DNA from: an uncultured Lachnospiraceae bacterium
GTDB lineage: Bacteria > Bacillota > Clostridia > Lachnospirales > Lachnospiraceae
Length of the DNA stretch: 64,000 nucleotides
NCBI GenBank assembly: GCA_947169385.1
Contig: CAMVPR010000005.1
Coordinates: forward strand, 26,357-90,356
Direction of reading: 5' to 3'
Part shown: positions 12,601-20,656 of the stretch, piece by piece
Layout: each line of letters opens with the position of its first letter
How positions within the stretch are numbered: the first letter of the stretch is position 1
Notes under the pieces: model-generated
Database searches by the model: none
What the model was told of the DNA's origin: nothing
The model's input: the letters and a program-made list of their open reading frames with translations, nothing else
Program-made: the position numbers and the translations under genes

Positions 12601-12814
12601 GCTTACGGGCGGTGAAGATGCAGGTGAGTGGAAGAAGGTTGCTTCTTACGGCAATACCGGAAGGAGTTATTCTAAGACTCTTAAGAAGTTCAACGGCAAG
12701 AAGATTAAGAAGGGCAGAACGTATTATATCAGATATCAATACACTCTGACGGATGCGGATTTTGGCGATGCGTCATCAATATCTGCCCCTATCAGGATTA
12801 AATGTAAGAAGTAA
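6641..12814 (+). CDS. Giant (2057 aa) secreted repeat surface protein, paralogous N-terminus to preceding gene
   Basis: Signal peptide; N-terminal ~270 aa closely matches the preceding gene product; repeated modules ending FTMPxxNVTVxVTY and F(T/K)YTY; C-terminal Fn3-like domains. Confidence 0.75.
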   Translation: MSSYNKYVKRITAMGVALIMTISLLINGWQANGVKAETIGTITNYNTLYSNGAGPKVNRNTAQGNDRAIRFLIDGVQAVEETGRGIYSVKVEGGSEYFYTGETITSATTTPGVYYSDGSSGSLAKGWYFVYPNGDRTKNIQVQVLESDSRQTGEIFIRKSSFSYAEHTWITEGSLKSELDTLILNNNRSVILAYVNYNGIVVNPVYPGASNGSTSFEVNNLRYYIDSVSEVRADIKIYYGSKLIDKSSSGSSFCIKIGDRLTNAPSLDYNSNAYKLNANMESKDYLAIFDWSIYKDSYGISNNVSYKHTYNAAAYNPGSGSQPDNPDSFVLIPKEGIYLPLSASKKNYLKIRSASFADNQLPVNGDYTTVYGPGGPHEITYDSLNVGQTVGVDDADLFKSKSANETKGNRILGDITSVNNNAIGSGYSDEYVTITPTGRITVKKGSGSRTYTLKTKTKYTKFIKDTNTEAVLYDSGSGASPTNYTFGYQEWTVTLTIKSIVAPTSEAEETEAATTTTTEKATTTEATKTEAPTTEAPKYKVSFGTSNYTGLSSKIKFSGGGLTGSSINVEENTSVSITGLEGDSTYYEPTVTISYGGKEETVTNGVFTMPATNVTVNVTYKVKATSNITYSFPDRQGATATGPATALEGTTVSFAVPGSNDQYKDPVVSATYGDDNLPISSLKPGTTNSNGTINYSFTMPNGNVNVKISYTENEFQISANYADTYTTYSANDLILSKTTGKKGEVITVTIPAANTRYNTPSVTASSATGSITVSKTSDVSYNFTMPAGNVTVIVTYQKISYKVTTSSNNTQAAINVTSPAYPDAKVTFSCSTGDTVYKNPVVTVKSGSTPIACTYSNGSGSFTMPDSNVTIEVTYEVWHDVTVTTNGLTVSLDKTNAKTGDKVTATMQINDTDFLYTNPKLTATGVTLGNPSDSGNVRKYQFTMPDKAVSLSATYETAMSQKVTVSNITGEFTARQALSSLSPSGNITVTYSGGATRTRELNSSYFTDKDEVTATTEDANKNTIKTHTVTVTVTAPAIGSTCTAATGTFTYTYKETIAPNERKVALSVGESMTGSVTLSKSTAIKGDTITVNAKASAKYAFPTITVDQKVGTLSPTYDSLGNATATFKMPDADVTVTVKYTAITLAITSSKVTSGGTYDAGTKAMTADELKALCTATAKYGSKTVSVAASYISAAIGKETTTNDNGTIKHSFPVTVTANYGEVASEYKFTYVYGTPASYNIVATSVMSGVKIEPANAYFGDTVTVTVTPVADTPEYIYNNVTWTYGNGTALAVDSAGTNKYTFKMPAGNVTASVNYSKIKSIVINKPTTIKESYDKKVSDPNSTFAAPTATVTYANSKVKTINLTKDQYEYVEDTNNIKVTKGLLNSATGKYECEAEVPIILKLKDGYKYGGLMAAEVKFAYKYRYPEGQYAVNLSGASILKTDTDPVAEKIDDKELASLVDLGRDPIDGKVKYDPGEKVTVKALSNALYAYATIKSSEVTDITTTYGEDGTATFAFTMPNKEISLAITYAPLMKVYVSKGITTTEYDKMMDVKGASLDGGEFTLDFGGKNKIVKSMWNKESNEINGMLSVASGEAKLKETKDGKDIYEVPVNVTYNATIKDKKYSVKVLNSESGAAGEATLTYTYAVDKDFTITKTASVKEVQESAGYVVKAGGKNGEKIRVTVPADTDTYIEPIVTITVNGKTEKLTLTDGYYEFTLTGDTTVNADYAVLSAIEITDVSTLGGASDKRINVADFNAGKVKATAVYKRSDNTEIKKELSLNNTNTSFAETSAPKVKEEKEETNVYEVGITVTVTVGDKTATKDFTYTYEESKAATDVEAVEEEQAKAEVVDSDVKSDASADAAFAKPKMLTKKCKSKKKKITIKWSAVEGATYYAVLISKKKNGFYERNKIVPASKTSYTVTKFNGKKLKKGTKYFIKIQPISNLQEARVETSEVIQKAAKKKGKFTVTASANGNQAVRNITVYMSLTGGEDAGEWKKVASYGNTGRSYSKTLKKFNGKKIKKGRTYYIRYQYTLTDADFGDASSISAPIRIKCKK
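8250..12135 (+). repeat. Diverged intragenic module array in giant surface protein
   Basis: Nine A-type module ends (GVFTMPATNVTVNVTY, YSFTMPNGNVNVKISY, YNFTMPAGNVTVIVTY, GSFTMPDSNVTIEVTY, YQFTMPDKAVSLSATY, ATFKMPDADVTVTVKY, YTFKMPAGNVTASVNY, FAFTMPNKEISLAITY, YEFTLTGDTTVNADY) interleaved with five B-type modules. Confidence 0.8.
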
Positions 12815-12829
12815 ATATTGTGCATTTTG

Positions 12830-12861
12830 ACCGGGTGGAATATTCCGCCCGGTTTTTATTT
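12830..12861 (+). terminator. Rho-independent terminator
   Basis: accgggtggaatattccgcccggtttttattttt. Confidence 0.9.
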
Positions 12862-12875
12862 TTGCAAGATGTTAC

Positions 12876-12904
12876 TTGACAACTTGCATTTAACCATATT
12901 ATAG
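12876..12904 (+). promoter_or_regulatory. Sigma-A-type promoter
   Basis: TTGACA-17 nt-TTATAG. Confidence 0.6.
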
Positions 12905-12940
12905 TAGAAAAGGTTTTTTAAAAAAGGAGGCATTTATAAT

Positions 12941-14191
12941 ATGAAGAAGATACCTTTCGTGACCAAAGAGAAATTAGACGAAATTATAGACAAGTACCCT
13001 ACACCTTTTCATTTGTATGATGAAGAGGGAATCAGAGAGAATGCAAGACGCATACAGGAAGCGTTCTCTTGGAATGAGGGATACAAGGAGTATTTTGCAG
13101 TTAAGGCTACTCCTAATCCTACTATATTAAAGATATTGAAAGAGGAAGGCTGTGGAACGGATTGTTCTTCGCTCACAGAGCTTATGCTTTCCGAGATGGT
13201 TGGAGTTACAGGTAATGACATTATGTTTTCAAGTAATGACACTCCTGCTGAGGACTTCAAGAAGGCTAAGGAACTTGATGCAATCATCAACTTAGATGAT
13301 ATATCTCATATCGATTTTCTTGATGAGGTTGCTGGAATGCCTGAGAAGATTTGTTGTAGATACAATCCGGGTGGCAAGTTCGAGCTTGGTACAGATATTA
13401 TGGACAATCCGGGTGATGCCAAGTACGGTATGACCAAAGAGCAGCTTTTTGAAGCATATTCAAGACTCAAGGATATGGGTGTTAAGGAGTTTGGTCTTCA
13501 CTCATTTATTGCCAGCAATACGGTCAGCAATGATTATTATCCAACTCTTGCAGGCATTTTGTTTGAACTTGCAGTTGAGATTAAAGAGAAGACCGGAGTG
13601 TGTTTGGACTTTATCAACCTTTCCGGTGGTGTAGGTGTTAACTACACTGAGGACAAAGAGCCTAATGACATCATGGTTATTGGTGAGGGCGTGCATAAAG
13701 CATTTGACAAAATATTAGTGCCTAACGGACTTGGTAAGGTTAAGATATTCACAGAGATGGGTAGATTTATGCTTGCTCCTTATGGTGGGTTGGTTACAAC
13801 TGCAATCCATGAGAAGAAGATTTACAAGGACTACATCGGTGTTGATGCATGTGCGGTTAACCTTATGAGACCTGCGATGTATGGTGCTTATCATCATATC
13901 ACTGTTATGGGTAAAGAGGATGCTCCTCGCGACCATGTATATGATGTTACAGGTTCGCTCTGCGAGAATAATGACAAGTTCGCTATTGACAGAGAGCTTC
14001 CTGAGATTGAGAAGGGCGATGTACTGTTTATTCATGACGCGGGCGCGCATGGATTTGCGATGGGATATAACTACAACGGCAAGTTAAAGTCAGCCGAGCT
14101 TCTTCTTCACGAGGATGGTAAGGTTGAGATGATTAGAAGGCCGGAGACGCCTGATGACTACTTTGCGACTCTTAGAGGTTATGGAATTTAA
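12941..14191 (+). CDS. lysA: Diaminopimelate decarboxylase-like fold-type III PLP decarboxylase
   Basis: PTPFHLYDEEGIRENARRI, YFAVKATPNP, GTDCSSLTE, NLSGGVG, DVTGSLCENND; RBS aaggagg. Confidence 0.85.
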   Translation: MKKIPFVTKEKLDEIIDKYPTPFHLYDEEGIRENARRIQEAFSWNEGYKEYFAVKATPNPTILKILKEEGCGTDCSSLTELMLSEMVGVTGNDIMFSSNDTPAEDFKKAKELDAIINLDDISHIDFLDEVAGMPEKICCRYNPGGKFELGTDIMDNPGDAKYGMTKEQLFEAYSRLKDMGVKEFGLHSFIASNTVSNDYYPTLAGILFELAVEIKEKTGVCLDFINLSGGVGVNYTEDKEPNDIMVIGEGVHKAFDKILVPNGLGKVKIFTEMGRFMLAPYGGLVTTAIHEKKIYKDYIGVDACAVNLMRPAMYGAYHHITVMGKEDAPRDHVYDVTGSLCENNDKFAIDRELPEIEKGDVLFIHDAGAHGFAMGYNYNGKLKSAELLLHEDGKVEMIRRPETPDDYFATLRGYGI

Positions 14192-14206
14192 GAATAAGGA
14201 GATATC

Positions 14207-15631
14207 ATGAGAGAGACAATTGATAACATTTTAGGTAGTATAGACGATTTTGTGTGGGGAGTTCCTTTGATGGTGCTTATCCTTTTAGGTGGATTGCTCC
14301 TTACTATCAGAGTCAAATGTCTGCAGGTTCACAAGCTTCCTCTTGCTTTAAGATGGATGGTTAAGAACGAGGAAGACGGTGAAGGCGAGGTTACTTCGTT
14401 CGGAGCGCTCTGTACAGCTCTTTCGGCTACAATCGGTACCGGCAACATCGTCGGTGTCGCTACCGCAATTGGAACCGGTGGTCCTGGTGCTTTGTTCTGG
14501 ATGGAAGTTGCTGCGTTCTTCGGAATGGCAACCAAGTATTCAGAGGGTCTTCTCGCTGTTAAATACAGAGAGGTTGCAGACGATGGTCACTCGCTCGGCG
14601 GACCTTTCTACTATATCGAGAAAGGTATGGGTTCTAAGTTCAAATGGCTTGCTAAGCTCTTCGCTTTCTTTGGAATCTGTGCAGGTCTTCTTGGAATCGG
14701 TACATTTACACAGATTAATGGTATTGTTTCTTCAATCCAGAATTTCTTCGATCCTGATATGGCTCATTCGGTAAATGTATTAGGTATCGGTGATTATTCT
14801 ATAGTTGTTGTAATTGCTTCAATTATATTGGCTGTTTTAGTTGCGCTTGTTGTAATCGGTGGATTAAAGCGTATTGCATCTGTAACACAGGTTGTAGTTC
14901 CATTTATGGCTATTCTCTACTTCGCAGTTACATTGGCTCTTATTGTTGTTAATATTGAGGCTGTTCCGGATGCTGTTGTTACTATCGTTAAGGCTGCATT
15001 TTCACCAAAGGCAATAACAGGTGGTATTGTAGGTTCAGTGATCGTTGCAATGCAGAAGGGTGTTGCAAGAGGTATCTTCTCAAATGAGGCAGGTCTTGGT
15101 TCTGCTCCTATAGCTGCAGCAGCTGCTAAGACTAAGGAGCCTGTAAGACAGGGACTTATCTCGATGACGGGTACATTTATTGATACAATCGTAATCTGTA
15201 CTATGACAGGTCTTTCAATCGTTATCACAGGTGCTTGGAAGGTAGAAGGTTTAGAGGGTGTTCAGATTACAACTTATGCATTCCAGAATGGGTTGCCGTT
15301 CCCTGCTAAGATATCGGCATTTATCCTTATGATATGTCTTGTGTTCTTCGCATTTACTACAATCCTTGGATGGGATTACTATTCTGAGAGATGTTTAGAG
15401 TACATGGCAGGTGGTAAGAGTAAGTCAGTTCTTGTATATCGTTGGTTATACATTATAGCTGTCTTTATTGGACCTTACATGACTGTTGCTGAGGTTTGGA
15501 CTATCGCTGATATTTTCAACGGTCTTATGGCAATCCCTAACATGATAGCGTTATTTGCGCTTTCGGGTGTAGTTGCCTATGAAACTAAAGATTTCTTTAA
15601 GAGACATACGGATCTGAAACACGAGAAATAG
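14207..15631 (+). CDS. Sodium:alanine/glycine symporter (AGCS family)
   Basis: GTGNIVGVATAIGTGGPGALFWM and RGIFSNEAGLGSAPIAAAAA motifs; multiple TM segments. Confidence 0.95.
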   Translation: MRETIDNILGSIDDFVWGVPLMVLILLGGLLLTIRVKCLQVHKLPLALRWMVKNEEDGEGEVTSFGALCTALSATIGTGNIVGVATAIGTGGPGALFWMEVAAFFGMATKYSEGLLAVKYREVADDGHSLGGPFYYIEKGMGSKFKWLAKLFAFFGICAGLLGIGTFTQINGIVSSIQNFFDPDMAHSVNVLGIGDYSIVVVIASIILAVLVALVVIGGLKRIASVTQVVVPFMAILYFAVTLALIVVNIEAVPDAVVTIVKAAFSPKAITGGIVGSVIVAMQKGVARGIFSNEAGLGSAPIAAAAAKTKEPVRQGLISMTGTFIDTIVICTMTGLSIVITGAWKVEGLEGVQITTYAFQNGLPFPAKISAFILMICLVFFAFTTILGWDYYSERCLEYMAGGKSKSVLVYRWLYIIAVFIGPYMTVAEVWTIADIFNGLMAIPNMIALFALSGVVAYETKDFFKRHTDLKHEK

Positions 15632-15646
15632 AATACATAATTACGT

Positions 15647-15674
15647 CACCGGGATTTACTCCCGGTGCTTTTTT
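15647..15674 (+). terminator. Rho-independent terminator
   Basis: CACCGGGatttactCCCGGTGctttttt. Confidence 0.9.
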
Positions 15675-15688
15675 ATGGCAAATCCACC

Positions 15689-15717
15689 TTGACGGTTTAA
15701 TTGAACAACACTATAAT
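15689..15717 (+). promoter_or_regulatory. Sigma-A-type promoter for PAS protein
   Basis: TTGACG-17 nt-TATAAT. Confidence 0.7.
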
Positions 15718-15761
15718 GAATAACAACTAGGTAAATTATTATATAATTGGGGGCAGTTTAT

Positions 15762-18362
15762 ATGAGTTATCAGACACTTATTTCAAGGTTTATATCTTTA
15801 ACCAAAGAATTTAAGTGCGCTATTGCTATATTCACCGAGGACGGTAATCTTATTCATTTGAATGAAGAGGCGATGGATATAATCGGCAGTAGCGTTATTA
15901 ATTTTGAGTTTAAGCCGGGCAGGTATGTCGGCAACGAGGATTTTTTTGAGAATTTAAGAAGATACAAGACTGTATTTACGCACAAGGCACTCATTAAAGC
16001 GGGGACTGAAGTGTTCAAGGTGCGTGGAATGATGCATTTGATTACACCTTCTGATCCTGCCAACAATGTTCCGGAGACTTATTGTTTTGCATTTGATTTC
16101 AGAGAGGGAAGAATCTTTGGTAGTGTTACCCTTGAACGTATTGTTGAGAACTCCGGATTCGTGGCTTTCAACTGGGTTATGAAGCCTGAAGATGAGGATA
16201 ACTGGTATGCGCAGTATGTGTCCAATACGGTAAGCAGGTTTGGCTATGACAGAGAGGAATTCTATAATAAGGACAAGTATTGGAAAGACCTGATTTATGA
16301 GGGCGATATTAATCGACTGAGAGAAGAGTTTATTCATAACTGGAAGAGTGGCAGATTAGAGTACACAAGAGAGTACAATCTTATTATGGGTGACGGGCAG
16401 GTTATCCCGGTTCACGGATATATTCATATTTTAGTGGATGGCAACAATAATTTTATTGGTGCAGAGGAATTGATATTTGACTTTGCGATGGAGAGTGAGC
16501 GTAATGCTAATCTCCTCTTCCTCGAAAATGTTATCAATAAGAGTAGTAATATTGTCTTGGTTTGGGAATACTCAGAGAGCGTTGATGAGCGAAAGATCAG
16601 ATACGTATCATCTAATGTTGAGAAGTTTGGATTCAGACCTTCTAAGTTCAAGTCGGGAGAAGTGTCTTTAAGAGATTATATTCATCCGGATGAGAGAGAA
16701 CAGGTTGTGAATGTCTTTCTTCAGTATTCCAAGAAAGGATTTACTTATCTTTCTCAAGAGTTTAGGATTATCAATCCTAAAGAGAAGGTATTCCATGTTA
16801 AGAGTGAGAGCAGTGTCATAATTCTTCCTGATGGCAATAAGTATATTGAGATGATTCTTACAGATATAACCGATATCAAGACGAAAGAGCAGCATTTGCT
16901 TGAATATCAGAGGTCGTTAGAGAAGAAGGTTGACTATATAGAATCAAGAGATGCGCTCCTTAGCGATATGTCTGTTGTTGATTTTGTACAGAAGGATGAG
17001 CTTCAGACACTTCAGGGTGCATTCTCCAAGTTGACCGAAAGCTACAATGCGGTTATAGATTTGGACGGAGAGCCGATTACATATCCTGACGGACCGGAGA
17101 CTAACATGGGTGCGTTCTATGATATGTTTGAGCGTAAGGAATATAAAGAGAGCTACTTTGCTCTGTCTAAGGCTGTAAGAAAGAACCACAAGCCTATGAA
17201 GATTGATCTTGCGACTCAAGAGGTTAGTGAGCTTATATCCCTTAATAATCCTAATCTCACTGAAGTGAGAGAGATTAGACCTGACAGTGAAGAGGTTGGA
17301 GAAACAGAAGTTAAGCCGGTTACTCTTATCGGATATCCGCTTTTTGTGGAAGATAAGCATCTTGCGACTTGGATTACATGTCTGTTCTCGGATGCCGAGG
17401 AGGACAGGATGGCTTACTATGTTCCTTCGTTATGGAATATATGCAGAGCAATGGCTAAGTATGTTTATTCCAGCACCATTATGGAGAGAGAGTCTGAGAG
17501 GTCTAAGCTGGCTGAGATTAGAGCCGGAGAGCTGCTTAACAGAAATCACACCCTCAGGGATATTTTAAGAAGATGTAATGAGACCAATGATGAGGATGTA
17601 TTAGAGTATGTTCTTCATAAGATTGGAGAATACCTAAAGCTCAGCAAGATTGATATTATGCTCTACAGCAGCGAGACCAACGAGAGGATAAGCTGGTATG
17701 AGTGGAAGGCTTACGGAATCAAGAGCAGTGAGCCGGAATTCTTCCTTTCGGACACATATTTTGAAGCGCAGAAGGAAGCATTTTTAACAGATGGAATGGT
17801 TGTATTTAACGGAAGCTCCATTCCTATCAGGTACAGAAGAGCTCTTGCTAAAGAGCGTGTAAGAGCTATGGTTGCAATGCCTATTTATACTTTGACAATG
17901 GATCAGCAGTACATTATATTCCAAGAGTTTGAGTACGACAGAGATTGGACTGACGAAGAGATTTCTTTTATGCAGTCTACCGTGTCAATCCTGCAGGGCT
18001 TCATTCAGCGTATGAGGAGCAATGTGGACGCTCACGAGGTTATGGAGCTTCACTTTGATTTTCTTGCGCTTTCAAGAGAATATATATACATCAAGAATCT
18101 CGACACTGACAAGATTACATATGTCAATCCGCGATTGGAGAAGCTTCTCGGTAATGTTGTCGGCAAGTCCGAGATTGAAGTGTTCAGGCACTCCGGAATG
18201 CACCATACAGATGCTATTGAGTCGATAGAAGGTGCAAGAGAGAGCAAGAACTGTATGATGTATTACAAGCTCTTTAACAGGCCGATGAGAGTAAGGGAGC
18301 TTGATTTTGACAAGCAGGGCAATCAGCGATTCAGAGTAATCGTTATAAGCGAAGAAGAATAG
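15762..18362 (+). CDS. Multi-PAS/GAF domain protein without recognisable output domain
   Basis: PAS-like repeats (SRFGYDREEFYNKDKYWKDLIYEGD; VEKFGFRPSKFKSGEVSLRDYIHPDER; YINPRLEKLLGNVVGKSEIEVF-like segment near C-terminus), GAF-like region; no GGDEF, EAL, kinase or HTH seen. Confidence 0.7.
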   Translation: MSYQTLISRFISLTKEFKCAIAIFTEDGNLIHLNEEAMDIIGSSVINFEFKPGRYVGNEDFFENLRRYKTVFTHKALIKAGTEVFKVRGMMHLITPSDPANNVPETYCFAFDFREGRIFGSVTLERIVENSGFVAFNWVMKPEDEDNWYAQYVSNTVSRFGYDREEFYNKDKYWKDLIYEGDINRLREEFIHNWKSGRLEYTREYNLIMGDGQVIPVHGYIHILVDGNNNFIGAEELIFDFAMESERNANLLFLENVINKSSNIVLVWEYSESVDERKIRYVSSNVEKFGFRPSKFKSGEVSLRDYIHPDEREQVVNVFLQYSKKGFTYLSQEFRIINPKEKVFHVKSESSVIILPDGNKYIEMILTDITDIKTKEQHLLEYQRSLEKKVDYIESRDALLSDMSVVDFVQKDELQTLQGAFSKLTESYNAVIDLDGEPITYPDGPETNMGAFYDMFERKEYKESYFALSKAVRKNHKPMKIDLATQEVSELISLNNPNLTEVREIRPDSEEVGETEVKPVTLIGYPLFVEDKHLATWITCLFSDAEEDRMAYYVPSLWNICRAMAKYVYSSTIMERESERSKLAEIRAGELLNRNHTLRDILRRCNETNDEDVLEYVLHKIGEYLKLSKIDIMLYSSETNERISWYEWKAYGIKSSEPEFFLSDTYFEAQKEAFLTDGMVVFNGSSIPIRYRRALAKERVRAMVAMPIYTLTMDQQYIIFQEFEYDRDWTDEEISFMQSTVSILQGFIQRMRSNVDAHEVMELHFDFLALSREYIYIKNLDTDKITYVNPRLEKLLGNVVGKSEIEVFRHSGMHHTDAIESIEGARESKNCMMYYKLFNRPMRVRELDFDKQGNQRFRVIVISEEE

Positions 18363-18412
18363 TATTATAGTGATTAACAAAAGTCCACTTATTTAGAAAC
18401 CACTATAATTAT

Positions 18413-18440
18413 TAAAGTATTTCAAATGATATGCCGATAT
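18413..18440 (+). promoter_or_regulatory. Candidate sigma-28 (FliA/SigD) promoter
   Basis: TAAA-16 nt-GCCGATAT. Confidence 0.6.
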
Positions 18441-18639
18441 ATTAACTGATAGATTGCCGCTAGTACCTCGATTTCCCAATAAACGGACTAAATACTTGTC
18501 TAATTTTGATTTTGCTGCGTATTTATAGTTCTTTTATTTGAAAACGATGTACTAGTTGTGAAAGATTGTCTATTTACAGTATAATATGCCGCGGTTTTTG
18601 GGTAAAATGATGTTTTTGCGCATTACCCCTAAAAAGTAT

Positions 18640-18667
18640 TTGAAATATTTTGGTTTTGAATTATAAT
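18640..18667 (+). promoter_or_regulatory. Candidate sigma-A-type promoter upstream of mbl
   Basis: TTGAAA-16 nt-TATAAT. Confidence 0.5.
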
Positions 18668-18774
18668 AGTTAGCGTAGCTTTATAATATGTACTTACTAT
18701 GTGGGTACCAGCTATTATAGCTTATAACTTGTTGAATATTAGCAACCATTTATTTATGGTGAAAGGGGATAACA

Positions 18775-19767
18775 ATGGCAAGCACAGATATTGGAATTGA
18801 TTTAGGAACCGCAAGTGTTTTGGTTTATGTTAAGGGCAAAGGAGTTGTTCTTAAGGAGCCAAGCGTAGTTGCATTTGATAAGGATACTAACAGAATCAAG
18901 GCAATCGGCGAGGAAGCAAGATTGATGCTTGGTCGTACACCCGGTAATATCGTAGCGGTCAGACCGCTTCGTCAGGGTGTAATATCCGATTATACCGTAA
19001 CAGAGAAGATGATCAAGTACTTCTTACAGAAGGCAGTTGGCAAGACTTTCAGAAAGCCTAGAATTTCAGTCTGCGTACCTAGTGGCGCTACTGAGGTCGA
19101 GAAGAACGCAGTTCAGGGAGCTACCATCAACGCAGGTGCTCGTGATGTATATATCATTGAGGAGCCTATAGCAGCAGCTATCGGCGCAGGTATTGATATT
19201 GCGAGACCATGTGGTAATCTTATCGTAGATATCGGTGGTGGTACAGCAGATATCGCTGTTATTTCTCTCGGTGGTACTGTTGTTTCTACTTCTATTAAGA
19301 CTGCAGGTGACGATTTCGATGAGGCTATCGTCAGATATATGCGTAAGAAGCACAACCTTCTTATCGGTGAGCGTACCGCTGAGGATATCAAGATTCAGAT
19401 TGGTACAGCATATCCAAGAGCAGAGGAAGTATCTATAGATGTCAGAGGACGTAACTTAGTTACCGGACTTCCTAAGACTATTACAGTTACTTCAGATGAG
19501 ACTATGGAAGCATTACATGATCAGACTTCATTGATTGTTGATGCAGTACATAGCGTATTAGAGAAGACACCACCTGAGCTTGCTGCAGATATTGCAGACA
19601 GGGGTATCGTCCTTACCGGTGGTGGAGCTTTACTTCACGGTCTCGAGGAATTGCTTGCTGAGAAGACAGGAATCAACACAATGACTGCTGAGGATCCGCT
19701 TACGGCAGTGGCAATCGGAACCGGTAAATACGTTGAATTCCTTAGCGGGAAGAGAGACGAAGATTAA
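18775..19767 (+). CDS. mbl: MreB/Mbl rod-shape actin homologue
   Basis: DIGIDLGTASVLVYVKGKGVVLKEPSVVA, IVDIGGGTADIAVISLGG, GIVLTGGGALLHGLEELL; upstream of flgF/flgG-like genes as in mbl-flhO-flhP. Confidence 0.93.
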   Translation: MASTDIGIDLGTASVLVYVKGKGVVLKEPSVVAFDKDTNRIKAIGEEARLMLGRTPGNIVAVRPLRQGVISDYTVTEKMIKYFLQKAVGKTFRKPRISVCVPSGATEVEKNAVQGATINAGARDVYIIEEPIAAAIGAGIDIARPCGNLIVDIGGGTADIAVISLGGTVVSTSIKTAGDDFDEAIVRYMRKKHNLLIGERTAEDIKIQIGTAYPRAEEVSIDVRGRNLVTGLPKTITVTSDETMEALHDQTSLIVDAVHSVLEKTPPELAADIADRGIVLTGGGALLHGLEELLAEKTGINTMTAEDPLTAVAIGTGKYVEFLSGKRDED

Positions 19768-19844
19768 TTAGATAGTAATGCATAATAATTCTTAAATTCG
19801 GATCCATAAGGGTTATCAGGCATGCCTATCGGTAAGGAGTACGA

Positions 19845-20621
19845 ATGCTAAGAGGTCTTTACACAGCCTACACCGGCATGAAGAATGAAGAGAGACGTAT
19901 GGATGTCATAGCCAACAACATGGCTAACGCCAATACCAACGGCTATAAGGCAGAAGGTACATCGTCCCGTGCATTTTCTAAGGTGTTTGGTATCAAGATT
20001 AATGACGATTCTGAAGCATATTTGCAGAGGAGCATCGGCAAGATGAGCTTGGGTGTCAAGATCGGCGAGTCCTACAGAGACTGGTCAAGCGGCAGTTTTC
20101 GCGTAACGGATAACACATACGATTTTGCGATTGCCGGTAACGGATTCTTTACAATTAGCATGACAGACAGGAGTGGCGTAGAGCACATCAGATACACAAG
20201 AGATGGCGCTTTTACCATAACCTCGGAAGGATACCTGGTAACCAAGGATGGAGACTTTGTGCTGGATGATAAGGGAGGAAAGATTCAACTTCCTACCAAT
20301 CAGGGAGATCCGTCTGTTGATGGTGATGGTAACATCATTTTCAACAATCAGACTATCGCTAAGTTGGGCATGGTCGATTTTGCAGATTATGACTACCTTG
20401 AGCAATATGGCGAGAATCAATTCGATGCCGTTAATGGAGCTACTATTATTCCTTTTACGGGATCTATTGAACAGGGAGTGATCGAGACCAGTAACGTCAA
20501 CATAGTTGACGAGATGGTCAATCTGATTGCAGTTACCAGACAGTATGAGTCTAACCAGAAGATGATTCAGACTGTAGACAGTATGATGGATAAGGCTGTT
20601 AATACCATTGGTAAGGTATGA
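19845..20621 (+). CDS. Flagellar hook-basal body rod protein (FlgF/FlhO-like)
   Basis: MLRGLYTAYTGMKNEERRMDVIANNMANANTNGYKAEG and C-terminal NIVDEMVNLIAVTRQYESNQKMIQTVDSMMDKA. Confidence 0.9.
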   Translation: MLRGLYTAYTGMKNEERRMDVIANNMANANTNGYKAEGTSSRAFSKVFGIKINDDSEAYLQRSIGKMSLGVKIGESYRDWSSGSFRVTDNTYDFAIAGNGFFTISMTDRSGVEHIRYTRDGAFTITSEGYLVTKDGDFVLDDKGGKIQLPTNQGDPSVDGDGNIIFNNQTIAKLGMVDFADYDYLEQYGENQFDAVNGATIIPFTGSIEQGVIETSNVNIVDEMVNLIAVTRQYESNQKMIQTVDSMMDKAVNTIGKV

Positions 20622-20656
20622 TAGTTTTAGATGATCCGAAGACGAGGTGAATTATT

